The notes under the pieces are model-generated. The model was not told the origin of the DNA. It did not search any database and saw nothing but the letters and a program-made list of their open reading frames with translations. This document shows, piece by piece, positions 1 through 10,588 of a DNA stretch of 64,000 nt. A program made the translations under genes and the position numbers. The stretch covers positions 19,444,642 through 19,508,641 of the forward strand of contig CM055111.1 of NCBI GenBank assembly GCA_029204225.1. The letters are read 5' to 3'. How positions within the stretch are numbered: the first letter of the stretch is position 1; every line of letters starts with the position of its first letter. The DNA comes from Diphasiastrum complanatum (lineage: Eukaryota > Streptophyta > Lycopodiopsida > Lycopodiales > Lycopodiaceae).

Positions 1-290
1 TCTTTTGGAGATCAGCCTCCTTTTCCCAGGTATCCTGCTCTTCTGATTTGCCCCTCCACCTGACGAAAAATAATTTCGAAGCACTCTACTCCGTAGAGTC
101 CTCTGCCGGCTATTAACAATCACCTCAGGTTCAGGTGGTCCACTCCTAGACTCATCACGAAGAAGCTCCACTAGATCTTCCTCAGGGACCAGGGTTTCCC
201 CAACCCCCAACGAGGGTTTCAACTTACTAACGTGGAAAACAGAATGAATTCCAATGTTAGCTGGAAGGTTTAGTTTGTATGCGACCTTGT
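1..290 (-). pseudogene. Integrase C-terminal module and chromodomain of a chromovirus
   Basis: The minus-strand translation contains YKLNLPANIGIHSVFHVSKL, the well-known segment at the end of chromoviral integrase. It is followed by GPPEPEVIVNSRQRTLRSRV, matching the start of a retrotransposon chromodomain (normally EPE-I---R-R-LR). In chromoviruses this domain is thought to steer integration through chromatin binding. The later part of the chromodomain, with its usual W-K-G core, is not recognisable, so the domain is probably degenerate. The reading frame continues beyond the window. Confidence 0.75.
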
Positions 291-293
291 TTA

Positions 294-1616
294 TCACTTG
301 GATAACCTTAAGAGGACCGCAATACCTGGCGCCAACTTTGCACACTTACCAGTTTTCCAACCCCTAGAGTGATTAGGGACCCTAAAAAACACCCAGTCAT
401 TGACCATGAATACCTTATGCTTCCGAAATAGATCAACATAGTGCCTTGCCCCATCCTGGGCACTTCTTATGCTATCTTTAGCCAGTTGTAACATTTCTTG
501 CACAAGGAAATCAGTTGCGGCTTGCACCCGTAGGTTTTTCATGCCAACACTAATTGGTGATCGAGGTTGAAAACCATACATAAGCATGAAAGGGCTGAAC
601 CCGGTCGCTGAATGTTTTGCACTGTTATATACAAATTCCACCAGTGGAAGGTACTATTCCCAATCAGACTGCTGATGGCCCACATATGCTCAAAGAATAT
701 CCTCCATCGTTTGATTGGTCCTTTCCGTTTGACCGTCTGATTCCGGATGATCTGTAGAACTCAAACTTAAAGTTGTTTCCAACTTTTTAAATACTGCTTG
801 TCAAAAATTCCCAATGAATTTTGGGTCACGGTCACTGACAATATTGCAAGGCAGCCCGTACAGTCAAAAAAGCTTCTCAACAAACAGTTGAGCTAGTTCT
901 GAAGCTTTAACAGTAGTTTGCATTGGGATAAATTGAGCAAACTTTGTAAGTCTGTCAACAATGACACAAACCGAATCATGGCCCTTCCCTGTACGTGGAA
1001 GCCTGACCACAAAATTCAGAGATATGCCTTCCCACTTTCCAGTAGGAATATCTAAAGGATGTAATAGGCCACTAGCTTTTAGCCTCTCTGCTTTATTTAA
1101 CTGGCACTTAGTACATTTAAGTACATAGGCCTCTACTTGACTTTTCATCTTAGGCCACCAAAATTGCCTTTGAACTAAGTCAAGTGCTCTTTATATACTC
1201 GGACGTCCGGCGCATGGACTATCATGACACTCATGCAAGATTTGGGCCCTTACAGTGTCATTCTCCAGTACACACACCTTTCCTTTACGAAACAAAATGC
1301 TGTTTCGATTTGGGAAATCCATTTCAGTCTTTTCCTGATTCGAGGAATCTTGCAAACCTGAATCGACCCCCGAAAGTACTTGTTGCCAATACTTTCCAAA
1401 AAAAAGATCGGACTCATGTAGTTCTTGAAGAGACTGAAACAACTCCAGTTCTATAACAATAAAGCATAATTGATTAATAACTGGTAACCAACTCAAAGCA
1501 TTAATAAAGTATTTTGATTTCCTTTACAATAATGTATAGAAAAGTCAAAGATTTGAATCAGCTTAGCCCATCTAGCTTGCCTTCCCTTTAAATCTGTAGC
1601 ATCACAGTAGGTAGAA
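294..1616 (-). pseudogene. Gypsy RNase H end and integrase, broken frames
   Basis: The RNase H end reads LKGRQARWAKLIQIFDFSIH (about 1616-1500). It is followed by the linker and H2C2 zinc finger, of which the second half CTKCQLNKAERLKASGLLHP is at about 1110. The integrase core begins with a D-S-V-CVIVDRLTKFAQFIP stretch containing one catalytic Asp. The late core at 294-641 has VYNSAKHSATGFSPFMLMYG. Frameshifts or stops separate blocks 294-641, 864-1148, 1191-1496 and 1493-1616, and the stretch 642-863 is out of frame, so no functional integrase can be made. Integrase would insert the cDNA into chromosomal DNA. Confidence 0.85.
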
Positions 1617-1734
1617 TAGCAAATAAGCCAATGGCGCACAAGTGCAATATACGGAGGAAAAAAAAGAGTGAAAAAAATGCCTCGTAATTTGTGAGTTATA
1701 TATCGCGGTTCGCACGTGCAAAAGAGCATCTTGT

Positions 1735-2025
1735 CGCATGCGTGAATTGTCAACTCATTTGGAAGTGACATGTGGCACCCATCCGACCAATGATTTGGTG
1801 ACACATGTCACGTTTTCATTTCACACGTGTGTGATCGTACGCACGAATGGAAAAGCGACATGTGTTTTCCATCCAGTTAGTGACCACGTGACACATGTCC
1901 TCCTAACATTTCCCACATGTCCAACTGTCACATCACACATGCCAAAACGTACGAACCAATCACCAGCCAACGTGTGTCCATTGACTGTTGACCGCACATG
2001 TGAAAAAATTCTCTATAAAAGGCAT
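1735..2025 (+). promoter_or_regulatory. Promoter-like region with repeated ACATGT/CACGTG palindromes and TATA box
   Basis: About 290 bases carry at least eight E-box or G-box-like palindromic cores: GACATGTGGCA, GACACATGTCAC, CACACGTGTG, GACATGTG, CCACGTGACACATGTCC, CCCACATGTCC and GCACATGTGA. They are spaced roughly 20-60 bases apart. CTCTATAAAAGGC (2011-2023) is a good TATA box, about 200 bases ahead of the coding potential of gene X1. Such cores bind bHLH, bZIP or NAC factors in plants. Whether this belongs to a host gene or to an LTR is unknown. Confidence 0.5.
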
Positions 2026-2220
2026 GCAACCCGATTAATTTTTTTTTTCTTGAATTTCACGGCATATCGCTTTTGTGTGCGTGCTTTGTGTTGTCTGTTG
2101 TTACTCGACCTTTACCAGTGCACAAGTGCGATATCTCAGTGCTATCTGTTGTACGTATCCCTCTTGTGCACGTTCTTTACAATTTCTTTTTTTCGTATTG
2201 CTTCTCTCGTGCACAGGAGC

Positions 2221-3156
2221 AATATATGCCCTAGTACCATAGCCTCATCCTCAGGATCTACTAGAGATTTCGGCCTAAGTGCATTTGGTACTAAATTTGG
2301 AATAACTGACAACCTAGACTACTTTTACAACCTATTTCGCCCATATTTACATGTTTTCAAGACTGTGAACCCAATTCAGAAGTATTTTATGATCATTATG
2401 TTAGATTCAGGGATATACTTAGTATACCTATTATCTCCATAGATCCACTCTCCCACATGCATTATACTGATCTTGTCCATTTCTTTCCACTTTTCAAGTA
2501 GAGACTAGATTGAATGTTCACTAAATTGTTTGATCTGTTTAAAAACACTTCAATGTGTCCTTACTACAACAGAAAATGTCGATTTGTTGAATACCAGACT
2601 GGTTTCGTACTTTTCCTATTAGTTCAGATCCCGGATGATGAGGAAGTTTCTCCTTTTGATCCTCATAATGCATCATCCTCAATTCAATCATCCTTTAAGG
2701 ATATTAGTCACTTCCTTATCGACACCCCTGATAAGGATAGTGATTTCCTTGATGTAAATATTGATGTGCTTCGGGATTTGCTGATGAATCGATCTCTATA
2801 GATGAATCTAAATGTCTTTTTAATTTGCTAGTGTATTATATAAATGATGATGTATATATTACTACAGGTTATTTGTGTCAGTTTTTTGACTATCGTGAGG
2901 ATGAGGTGCTATGTTTATTATCCGGCACAATTTATGAATACTCCGACTTTGTAGATTTTGAAACATATGACCTTGTTGTTGGAATTGATTATGATGAGGA
3001 TGGACTTATGACCGGTGAAGAATGCTTGAAGAGAGCTTTATCAAATTTTGCTGAGCATGGACAAAGCATACCATCTGATGAAGAATTCACTGCATTTCAA
3101 TCCCAGATGGGCTTCCCTCGTCCATCATTAATGCATTTCACAGATGATTCTTGTTG
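2221..3156 (+). pseudogene. Gene X1: unknown protein-coding gene cut by copia A
   Basis: I do not recognise this gene. Coding potential runs in three pieces: 2221 to about 2380, then a frame change, and 2514-2801 and 2825-3156. The last piece has an acidic, leucine-rich sequence with FFDYREDEVLCLL. The reading frame ends only because it runs into the terminus of copia A: its stop is made by the first bases of the LTR at 3152. The pieces resemble gene X2 at 26186-27466 at two points, a DNLDYFYNLFR versus DQLDRIYCMFT segment and a YREDEVL versus LREDEML segment. The pair is therefore probably a small family. It may be a host gene or an ORF carried by a mobile element. Confidence 0.4.
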
Positions 3157-3855
3157 ATTTTCACACGTGTGGACTGTCCACTACATGTACTTGTGATCTC
3201 CTAAGGTGTGTAGATGCACCAAGATCAAGACTAGATTGAGATTCAAGATCAATCTTGAATCCTATGGCAAAAACACACTACTACATGCATTCAATCACTT
3301 CCAACTCTCACTCACACGTGTGGGAAGTATTCAAAACATAATCTAAGTAAAAACAAGCTGCTCTCCTTGGGTAGAGAGAGAAAATGCATCAAGAGCTCTC
3401 GGGTAGAGAGAGAAAGCTAGAAATCCAAAAACTCACAAAATCCATGAAATCACCAAATCAATTGATTTCAAAATGAGGAGTACAATCATACTAGTAGGTC
3501 CACAAGCTACCACTATGCTTAACTATGATTGGACCACATTTTGTCACCTCTTGATCCTATTGGATCATTGATCTATGCACCTCTTAATTCTATTGGACTA
3601 TATTCAAGCACACCTCAATTTCCTATTGGACCTCTTGGAATTCATCAAACAAAAACTTTACACTTGTCTACACTCTAATTAGCAAGTGTTTAGTCTCTTA
3701 CTCTATTTTGGCTCAATAGTGGCATTACAAGTGGAAATGCATAATTTGCCATCTATGCCAAATTTATTCCTATCAACATCCTACACCTAGATGCTTGATG
3801 TAAAAAACACAAGACCCCTATATCTAACATAGATAATCTTTTTCAATTCTTCACA
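3152..3855 (-). repeat. 3' LTR of copia A (704 bp)
   Basis: On the plus strand it begins TGTTGATTTTCACACGTG and ends CTTCACA, so it has TG...CA ends. The adjoining CTCCTAAAAAA is the complement of a polypurine tract (minus strand TTTTTTAGGAG), which places the LTR edge at 3855. It contains two copies of the palindrome CACACGTGTG (3162-3171, 3313-3322) and GAGAGAGAA stretches. Its first 160 bases are repeated almost exactly at 8577-8738. Confidence 0.9.
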
Positions 3856-3870
3856 CTCCTAAAAAATTAT

Positions 3871-5556
3871 CTATGAAGATTTGAGCATTGATCTTGATAT
3901 AACTCCAAGACTAGATCTATGCTTGATGAAAGCACTTTTGCTCAAAGGCTTGGTGAGTAGATCGGCAATACAAGAGGACGAGTTGACATGCTCCAAGTAG
4001 ATTTCTCCTCCAATAAGCTTTTCTCTCACAAAATGGTGTGCCACTTCTATGTGCTTGCTTCTTGCATGAAATATGGGATTATTGGCAAGAGCTTGGGCCG
4101 AGATGTTATCACACTTGATCATTGGTAGATCATCCTCCTTGATGCACTTTAGTTCCATTAAAAACCTCTTAATCCAAAGCACTTCTTTGGTAGTTGTAGT
4201 GAGTGCTTTGTACTCGGCCTCACATGAAGAGAGAGATATAGTATCTTGCTTTTTGGAAAGCCAAGATATTAGATTGCCTCCAAGAAAGATAGTATATGCA
4301 CTAATAGACTTTCGATCCATCTTGTCACTTGCAAAGTCCGAATCTGAGTAGCCAATAATGGATAGATCTTCACTTTTATAGAGTAGACCATAATCACAAG
4401 ATGAAGATACATATCTTAGAATCCTCTTGTCCATCTTCCAATGATGGATCTTAGGATCTTGCATAAATTGACTCAATTTGTGCACACAAAAACTAAGATC
4501 GGGCCTAGTAATGGTAAGCCAAATCAAGGAGCCTACAAGACTCCTAAAAAGTGTGATGTCCTCAAAGGATCTTTCATCACCTTTATTAGGACCTTTTACA
4601 ATTTGCTCCATTGGAGTATCTATGCTCTTAGAATTTTTCATATGGAATTTTTTCAACATAGAGTGAGCATATCTAGATTGGCATATAAAGACATGATTTT
4701 CATAAAAATCAATTTCTAGGCCTAGGATGTAATGTATCTTTGAGCCTAGATCTTGCATTTTAAACTCACATCCAAGTGCTAGCTTGGTTTCATCAACTAG
4801 CTTGATACAACTTCCACAAAGAATAATTTCATCAACATAAATTAGAAGAATGACAATATTGCTATCAACAAACTTTAGATACATGGAAGGATCATAGTCA
4901 CTAAGAGTAAATCCTAGTGAGATAAGAAAAGAGTTAAGTCTTGAATACCATGATCTTGGTGCTTGCTTGAGTCCATAAAGACTTTTGAAGAGCAAGCACA
5001 CTTTGGACTCATCCTTGATGAATCCTTGAGGTTGTTCCATATAGATCTCCTCCTCAAGATAACCATTTAGAAAAGCATTGGATACATCTAATTGGAACAC
5101 CTTCCACTTGAAAAAACAAGCAAGAGAAATAAGAATTCTTATTGTCACCATCTTTGCAATGGGTGCAAAGGTCTCCTCATAATCAAGACCATGGATTTGA
5201 GCAAATCCTTTGGCACATATTCTTGCTTTATGCTTGTTGATGGTGCCATCATGATTGAACTTGATCCGAAATACCCACTTGCAACCAATCACATGCTTGT
5301 TAGATGGAGAATCCACAAGCTCCCAAGTATTGTTGGTGATCAATGCATCATACTCTTGCTTCATGGCATCATACCACTCCTTGGTATTGAGTGCCTCTTG
5401 TACATTCTCTGGCTCTTCATGAGAGACATAAAAAACATAATTAGTGGAATCAAGATCCACTTGTTTTCCTTTGTCAACATATGAGAGCCTCTGAGGCTCG
5501 GATCTATCTCTCATGGATCTTTTTGGTGAAAAAAATCCGAGGAGAGTCTTCTTCAA
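3871..5556 (-). pseudogene. Copia A reverse transcriptase and RNase H
   Basis: This is a 561-codon open frame covering RT and RNase H. RT is recognised by WVFRIKFNHDGTINKHKARI, FQLDVSNAFLNGYLEEEIYM (first catalytic Asp), SLYGLKQAPRSWY and LIYVDEIILCG. The usual Y-V-D-D active-site box reads YVDE, so the last catalytic aspartate is replaced by glutamate, which would normally destroy activity. RNase H shows DSDFASD, SLSSCEAEYKALT and ADLLTKPLSKSAF. RT copies element RNA to DNA and RNase H degrades the RNA strand. The frame is joined to integrase through a frameshift near 5540. Confidence 0.93.
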
Positions 5557-6741
5557 ATCTCGACCCCATCACATCATGATTGTCTTCAAAATCAATAATT
5601 GATGATGCATCCATAGATTTCTTGATCTCGGCCTCTTCAAATGATGAGTGTTGATCTTCATGAAAGACAACATCTCTACTTTCAATAACTTGAGAAGTAG
5701 AGAGTATAAAGACTCTATAGGCCTTCTTGGTGGATGAGTATCCAACCATGATCCCTTTGCATGCACTAGGATCTTCCTTCTTCCTTGTTTCCAAGGGAAT
5801 ATGGACAAAGCATAAGCATCCAAAAACTCTAAGGTGATCAACCTTAGGCTTCTTCAAAAATAAGATTTCATATGGTGACTTTCCTCCAAGAGCTATATGT
5901 GGGAGCCTATTGCAAAGATAATTTGCACAATTAATGGCTTCTCCCCAAAAATCTTTGGGCAAAGATGCCTCAATTCTCATAGATTTTGCACATTCACATA
6001 GAGATCTATTCTTTCTCTCGGCCACTCCATTTTGAGATGGAGAGTAGGCACAAGAAAACTCTCTTTTAATGCCTTCAAGCTCACAAAAGTCTTGAAATTT
6101 ATTGGAGATATATTCACCACCTCCATCACTTCTAAGAGCTTTAATCTTGAATGATAATTGCTTCTCTACATAAGCTTTGAAAATAAGGAAATGATCAAAC
6201 ACCATAGATTTTGAAGCAAGAAGATATATCCAAGTGAATATTGTGTAATCATCAATGAAAGTAACAAAACAAGTGGCTCCTCCCTTGCTTGCAGTTGATG
6301 AGAAATGCACATCCGAGTGGATTAACTCCAAAGGATGCCTGCTTTTGATAGAAGATCTTGTAAATGGCTTTTTGTGAATTTAGCAATAGCACAAGCCTCA
6401 CAAGGCTTGATCTTCTTGGAGAATGACTTTGGCAAGCCAATAGCTTTGGATTCTTTGATCATAGAGAGCATGGATCTGTAGTTGGGATGTCCCAACCTCC
6501 TATGCCATAATTCATCCATAGAGAGCTTGTTCACAAGAGCAACATTACAAGCATTCACATACTCATTTGGATCTAGTTTATAGAGTATCTCATCATTCTT
6601 CTTGATAGTGCAAGTATCAACATTGAATTTTACATCAAGGCCATTATCAAGCAATTGGCCAACACTAATAAGATTCTTGGTAAGCTTAGGTACATAAAGA
6701 ACTCTAGAGAGAGAAAGAACTTTAGAGGATGCAAGCTTCAA
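5504..6741 (-). pseudogene. Copia A integrase
   Basis: The zinc-binding part has HRRLGHPNYRSML and later CEACAIAKF (H-x-H...C-x2-C). The core has HSDV, TFIDDY and the glutamate in SPSQNGVAERKNRSL, so the D,D-35-E triad is visible. The C-terminal part has GCLCFVHIP and GIMVGYSSTKKAYRVF. A one-base shift near 6370 separates the zinc finger (6322-6741) from the core (5504-6331). An in-frame TAA near 6770 separates it from the protease block, and another shift near 5540 separates it from RT. Integrase inserts the copied element into the genome. Confidence 0.92.
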
Positions 6742-6771
6742 GGGAATGTTCCCTATGCCTTCAATAGGACA

Positions 6772-7254
6772 TTAAAAATAATTTGCAGTGTATATTGATT
6801 TCTTCACTCCATCATAAGGTGCAATAGAAGAGAAAGAGTCCTTGGAGCTACACATATGTGAAGAGGCTCCACTATCAATATACCATAGGCCGTCCTTCTT
6901 GAAAGGAGTAGATGAGAAACTAGAGACCATAAGAGATCCCTCTCCATCACTTGCAATAGTGTCTTCCTTCTCATTGGTAATATTGGCTTGCTTGAGTTGA
7001 TTCTTCTTTTTGAAGAAATTGGTGGCATAATGACCTTTCTTGCCACAATAAAAACACTTGATCTTCTTCTTCTTCTTGAGCTTGGATGATGAAGCATTGG
7101 ATGAATCATCTTCCTCCTCATCTTTGTCTTTGGATTTGACTTTGTCCTTGCTTGAGGATTGTTGATGTTGGTTCTTGCTCCTATCTTTGTGCTTATCCTT
7201 GGCAAAGAGAGCTTTTCCATCATTATGAGTGAGAGAAAGGTTGTCCATCCTCAA
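6772..7254 (-). pseudogene. Copia A nucleocapsid and protease
   Basis: A lysine/serine-rich stretch leads to a zinc knuckle CFYCGKKGHYATNFFKK. The expected C-x2-C-x4-H-x4-C pattern has Phe in place of the last Cys, so RNA binding is probably impaired. The protease follows with DGLWYIDSGASSHMCSS, where D-S-G is the aspartic protease active site. The block is in the same frame as gag, from which it is separated by a single TAA at 7282-7284. Confidence 0.88.
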
Positions 7255-7281
7255 GAGCTTATACTCTTGTCTTGATTCTTC

Positions 7282-7890
7282 TTAAATTAGCACACTTTGG
7301 AGAGCCTCCAAACTTGGTAGCTCCTCCTTAATGGCATAGGATTGGACAAGATTATCAAATTCACTTCTCAAGCCATTGAGAATGACTTGAACTAGCTCAT
7401 TTTGATTGATGGAATCACCAATACAAGCAAGCTCTCTATGAATATCTTTTACTCTCAAAACATAACTAGATGCACTCTCATCACTCTTTTGGCTACTTTG
7501 AAAGATTTGATTCCTAAGAGTGAGAAGCCTAGAAGTATTCTTAACCTCATAGATAGTCTTGAGACAATCCCAAGCTTCTTTGGCTGTTGTACAAGTACCT
7601 ATCTCCCTCAATATCTCATTAGAGACATTCATCTTAATGTAGTGGAGAGCCATCCTAGCTCTCTTTTTGTATTTTTGAACCTCTTGAAGAACTTGTGGTT
7701 CTTCTTCAAGGCCAAGAACTATGTCCATCACGTCTTGAAGGATCAAGATGGACTCCATCCTCATTTTCCAAATTGAATAATTTGAAGTGGTCAATCTTTC
7801 ACTTGGTTCCAACAAGGATGAACCCATTGAAGACATTTGAAGTGAAGAAAACTCAGATGATGAACAATATGTGTTGTTACACACTTTCAA
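7282..7890 (-). pseudogene. Copia A gag capsid (UBN2-type)
   Basis: This 202-codon frame has the hallmarks of plant copia gag: SNYSIWKMRMESIL near the start, KEAWDCLKTIYE, LLTLRNQIFQ, and LNGLRSEFDNLVQSYA. The capsid protein packages element RNA into virus-like particles in the cytoplasm. The start used is the first ATG of the open frame; a more conventional start would be the MSSMGSS region about 18 codons later. The frame ends at TAA where gag should continue into the zinc knuckle, so one point mutation truncates it. Confidence 0.9.
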
Positions 7891-8563
7891 TAGGATCCAA
7901 TAATTGAGTACTATATCCTCCTATGAAAGATCTTACAACAATTTGTGAATTGATTCTCACTAGCTACACAAATCTCTCTAAAACAAGATCTATTTCACAT
8001 CAAATGATGGAGTATAGGCAAAGTTAGGATCCAACACTCTTAGCATGTGTGAAATACACTAAGAAACCAAATTTGACTCAAATACAATGATATTGCATGA
8101 AACAAAATGACTAAGATCTCAAAACAGTGCCTAGATCACATATAGATGAGATTGGCAAGCATACAACTGTGATTTTGGATCAACCAAGCAATCTCTTGAC
8201 CAAACCAAATGTGTCCACCCAGGTCTAGGTGCCCTACCTAACCCTCTTCAAAAGGCTCAACCAAATGGAATGAAACTGATTGCAACAGAAACTAGACAAA
8301 AAAAAGCTTCAAAACAAGCTATCAAGCAAGATAAATGGATCAAACATGAGAGAGAACTTCCAAACTGAAATTGGATGTTCCTCACACGTGTCTGAGCACC
8401 TGATTCCGTACAATACCAGGTCAGACCCAATCAATGTCCTTTTGATCTCTTTTGATCCAAGATTGAACAAGATAGCTAGGAAAATGGGCCTTGACAATTT
8501 CTAGCTCAAGATTGATGAAAATTTTTCACTTAGATGGATCAAAATGCATGGTAACCTTAGGTA
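7891..8563 (-). other. Copia A untranslated leader
   Basis: This is about 670 bases between the primer binding site and gag without convincing coding potential. It contains one CACACGTGTC palindrome-like site (about 8383-8392). A segment with the same order of words (TCTGAGCA, ATTCCGTACAATACC, TTGATCCAA) recurs at about 39145-39215, showing that another copy of the family lies there. Confidence 0.6.
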
Positions 8564-8576
8564 GGCTCTGATATCA
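8564..8576 (-). other. Primer binding site of copia A
   Basis: The minus strand reads TGATATCAGAGCC immediately after the LTR end (...AAAATCAACA). It matches the plant copia site TGGTATCAGAGC for initiator tRNA-Met with one change. Annealing of the tRNA here starts minus-strand DNA synthesis. Confidence 0.85.
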
Positions 8577-8737
8577 TGTTGATTTTCACACGTGTGGACT
8601 GTCCACTACATGTACTTGTGATCTCCTAAGGTGTGTAGATGCACCAAGATCAAGACTAGATTGAGATTCAAGATCAATCTTGAATCCTATGGCAAAAACA
8701 CACTACTACATCCATTCAATCACTTCCAACTCTCACT

Positions 8738-8738
<1 letters not shown>
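8577..8738 (-). repeat. Truncated 5' LTR of copia A
   Basis: It is nearly identical to 3152-3312 (TGTTGATTTTCACACGTG...CCAACTCTCACTC) and then stops at a (GA)16 tract, where the intact LTR continues with ACACGTGTGGGAAG. About 540 bases of LTR, including the expected promoter, are gone. Loss by recombination at purine-rich repeats is likely, because the intact LTR also carries GAGAGAGAA runs. Confidence 0.85.

Positions 8739-8770
<32 letters not shown>
8739..8770 (+). repeat. (GA)16 microsatellite at the truncated LTR end
   Basis: Sixteen uninterrupted GA units mark the exact point where homology to the copia A LTR ends. It is a plausible recombination or slippage breakpoint. Confidence 0.9.
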
Positions 8771-9559
<789 letters not shown>

Positions 9560-9604
9560 ACTGCAACTGTCTCATCCTGCCGCAGCGTCATCCAAAATAG
9601 TCCT

Positions 9605-9800
9605 TACTCCGATTGAGAGTGCATCTGATAGGCCACTGAGAGTGCACCTGAGAGTGTGCTGAGAGTCAATAGGCCACTGAGAGTGTGCCCAAGAGTCACT
9701 TCATGCAGATTCAAAGCAAAAAAAAAAAGACATCTCGGAAACAAATATTGGAGAGTACAGCTGCAGAGAAACTTCATTGCGAGAGTATCATTGTGAGAGT
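9605..9800 (+). repeat. Imperfect GAGAGTG-type short repeats
   Basis: The word GAGAGTG, or CACTGAGAGTG, recurs about nine times (for example TTGAGAGTGCATCTGATAGG, CCTGAGAGTGTGCTGAGAGT, TTGCGAGAGTATCATTGTGA). This suggests a decayed tandem array beside the AG tract. No gene is seen to 10001. Confidence 0.6.
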
Positions 9801-10001
9801 ACAAGTGATCTTACCATGAACAAATCATTCTTCCATTACAATGAACCGAGACTTTCTTCATGTATTTTAGATTATGATCATTAAACAAGCTGAGGACTTA
9901 AACTAAACTGAGAAATCATGTTTAGAATCCAACTAAGTAAAATCGGAATGGGAGAAAGCATCGTATATATTTGATGACATGCCAACCAAAAAAAATAAGC
10001 A

Positions 10002-10185
10002 AACCTACAAGCGGACCTGTCCAAAGAACGTTTAGCTGCAGCATAACCTATTTGGCATGAAGAAGTGTGTAGATGAAAGTGGCGAGGACGCAAACCTACA
10101 AGCCGACCTGTCCAAAGAACACGACCCACCCTGTAGCATAACCTATTTGGCATGAAGAAAATTTGTAGTTGAAAGTGGAGATGGC
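10002..10185 (+). repeat. Tandem duplication, about 90-bp unit, two copies
   Basis: GCAAACCTACAAGCGGACC...GAAAGTGGCGAGGAC (10002-10089) is followed at once by GCAAACCTACAAGCCGACC...GAAAGTGGAGATGGC. They share TGTCCAAAGAAC and the block AGCATAACCTATTTGGCATG. The second copy has a short insertion. No coding function is evident. Confidence 0.85.
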
Positions 10186-10588
10186 GGGGGCCCATGAAAT
10201 ACCGGGGTTTGTCTTCTTCTTAGGCTAATTAAGTATTGGGCTTTGCTTATTTGATTAGATTCTTCTTTCTTTTGTCTCGCTATATAGATAGTTAGCTCTC
10301 GTTTTGCATGTAACGCATCTCTGATTTGGATCCTAAAGGGCTGATTGCGAACTGTGTAGCTGTTTTTCAAGACTTCCTGGGAACTATCTTGTCGATCCTT
10401 TGCTGCTATCTCTAGGACGGACATGAGAATGATGTTGCTTGTTTTATGTGGTAGCAGGTTGTTTGTTGTTGTTTCTGATAATAGGATTCGTGTAAGTTTT
10501 TGCATCTTGGTTGTTGATTGAAAATTGTTTTTTGTTACTTTTTGGCTCAAGTGGTGCCATTGATTATATAGCTAATGGCATGATGATC
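10186..10588. other. No recognisable gene
   Basis: Unique-looking AT-rich sequence without a convincing open frame. It is the left flank of solo LTR S1, and TGATC at 10584-10588 is the left target-site duplication. Confidence 0.5.

Larger units (their letters stand above)
1..1616 (-). mobile_element. Ty3/gypsy chromovirus, 3' part (RNase H end, integrase, chromodomain)
   Basis: Reading leftwards on the minus strand, the order is the end of RNase H, the integrase zinc region and core, the integrase C-terminal module and a chromodomain-like tail running off the window edge. This is the gene order of a Ty3/gypsy chromovirus. The element starts abruptly inside RNase H near 1616 and joins unrelated promoter-like DNA, so its 5' LTR, gag, protease and RT are missing. 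Its 3' LTR would lie left of the window. The frame is broken several times, so it is a dead fragment. The gypsy assignment is firm; the lineage within chromoviruses is not resolved. Confidence 0.85.
3152..8739 (-). mobile_element. Copia A: nearly complete Ty1/copia retrotransposon (minus strand)
   Basis: Read on the minus strand the order is truncated 5' LTR (8739-8577), primer binding site, gag, protease, integrase, reverse transcriptase, RNase H, polypurine tract and 3' LTR (3855-3152). This is the Ty1/copia order, with integrase before RT. The internal region has in-frame stops in gag and before integrase and two frameshifts in pol, so it cannot move on its own. The distal part of the 5' LTR is missing beyond a GA tract, so no target-site duplication can be checked. 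It inserted into gene X1. Confidence 0.93.

Noticed and set aside
4073-5484. Plus-strand frames across copia A RT
   Set aside because: They are antisense shadows of the strong minus-strand pol frame, which carries all the motifs.
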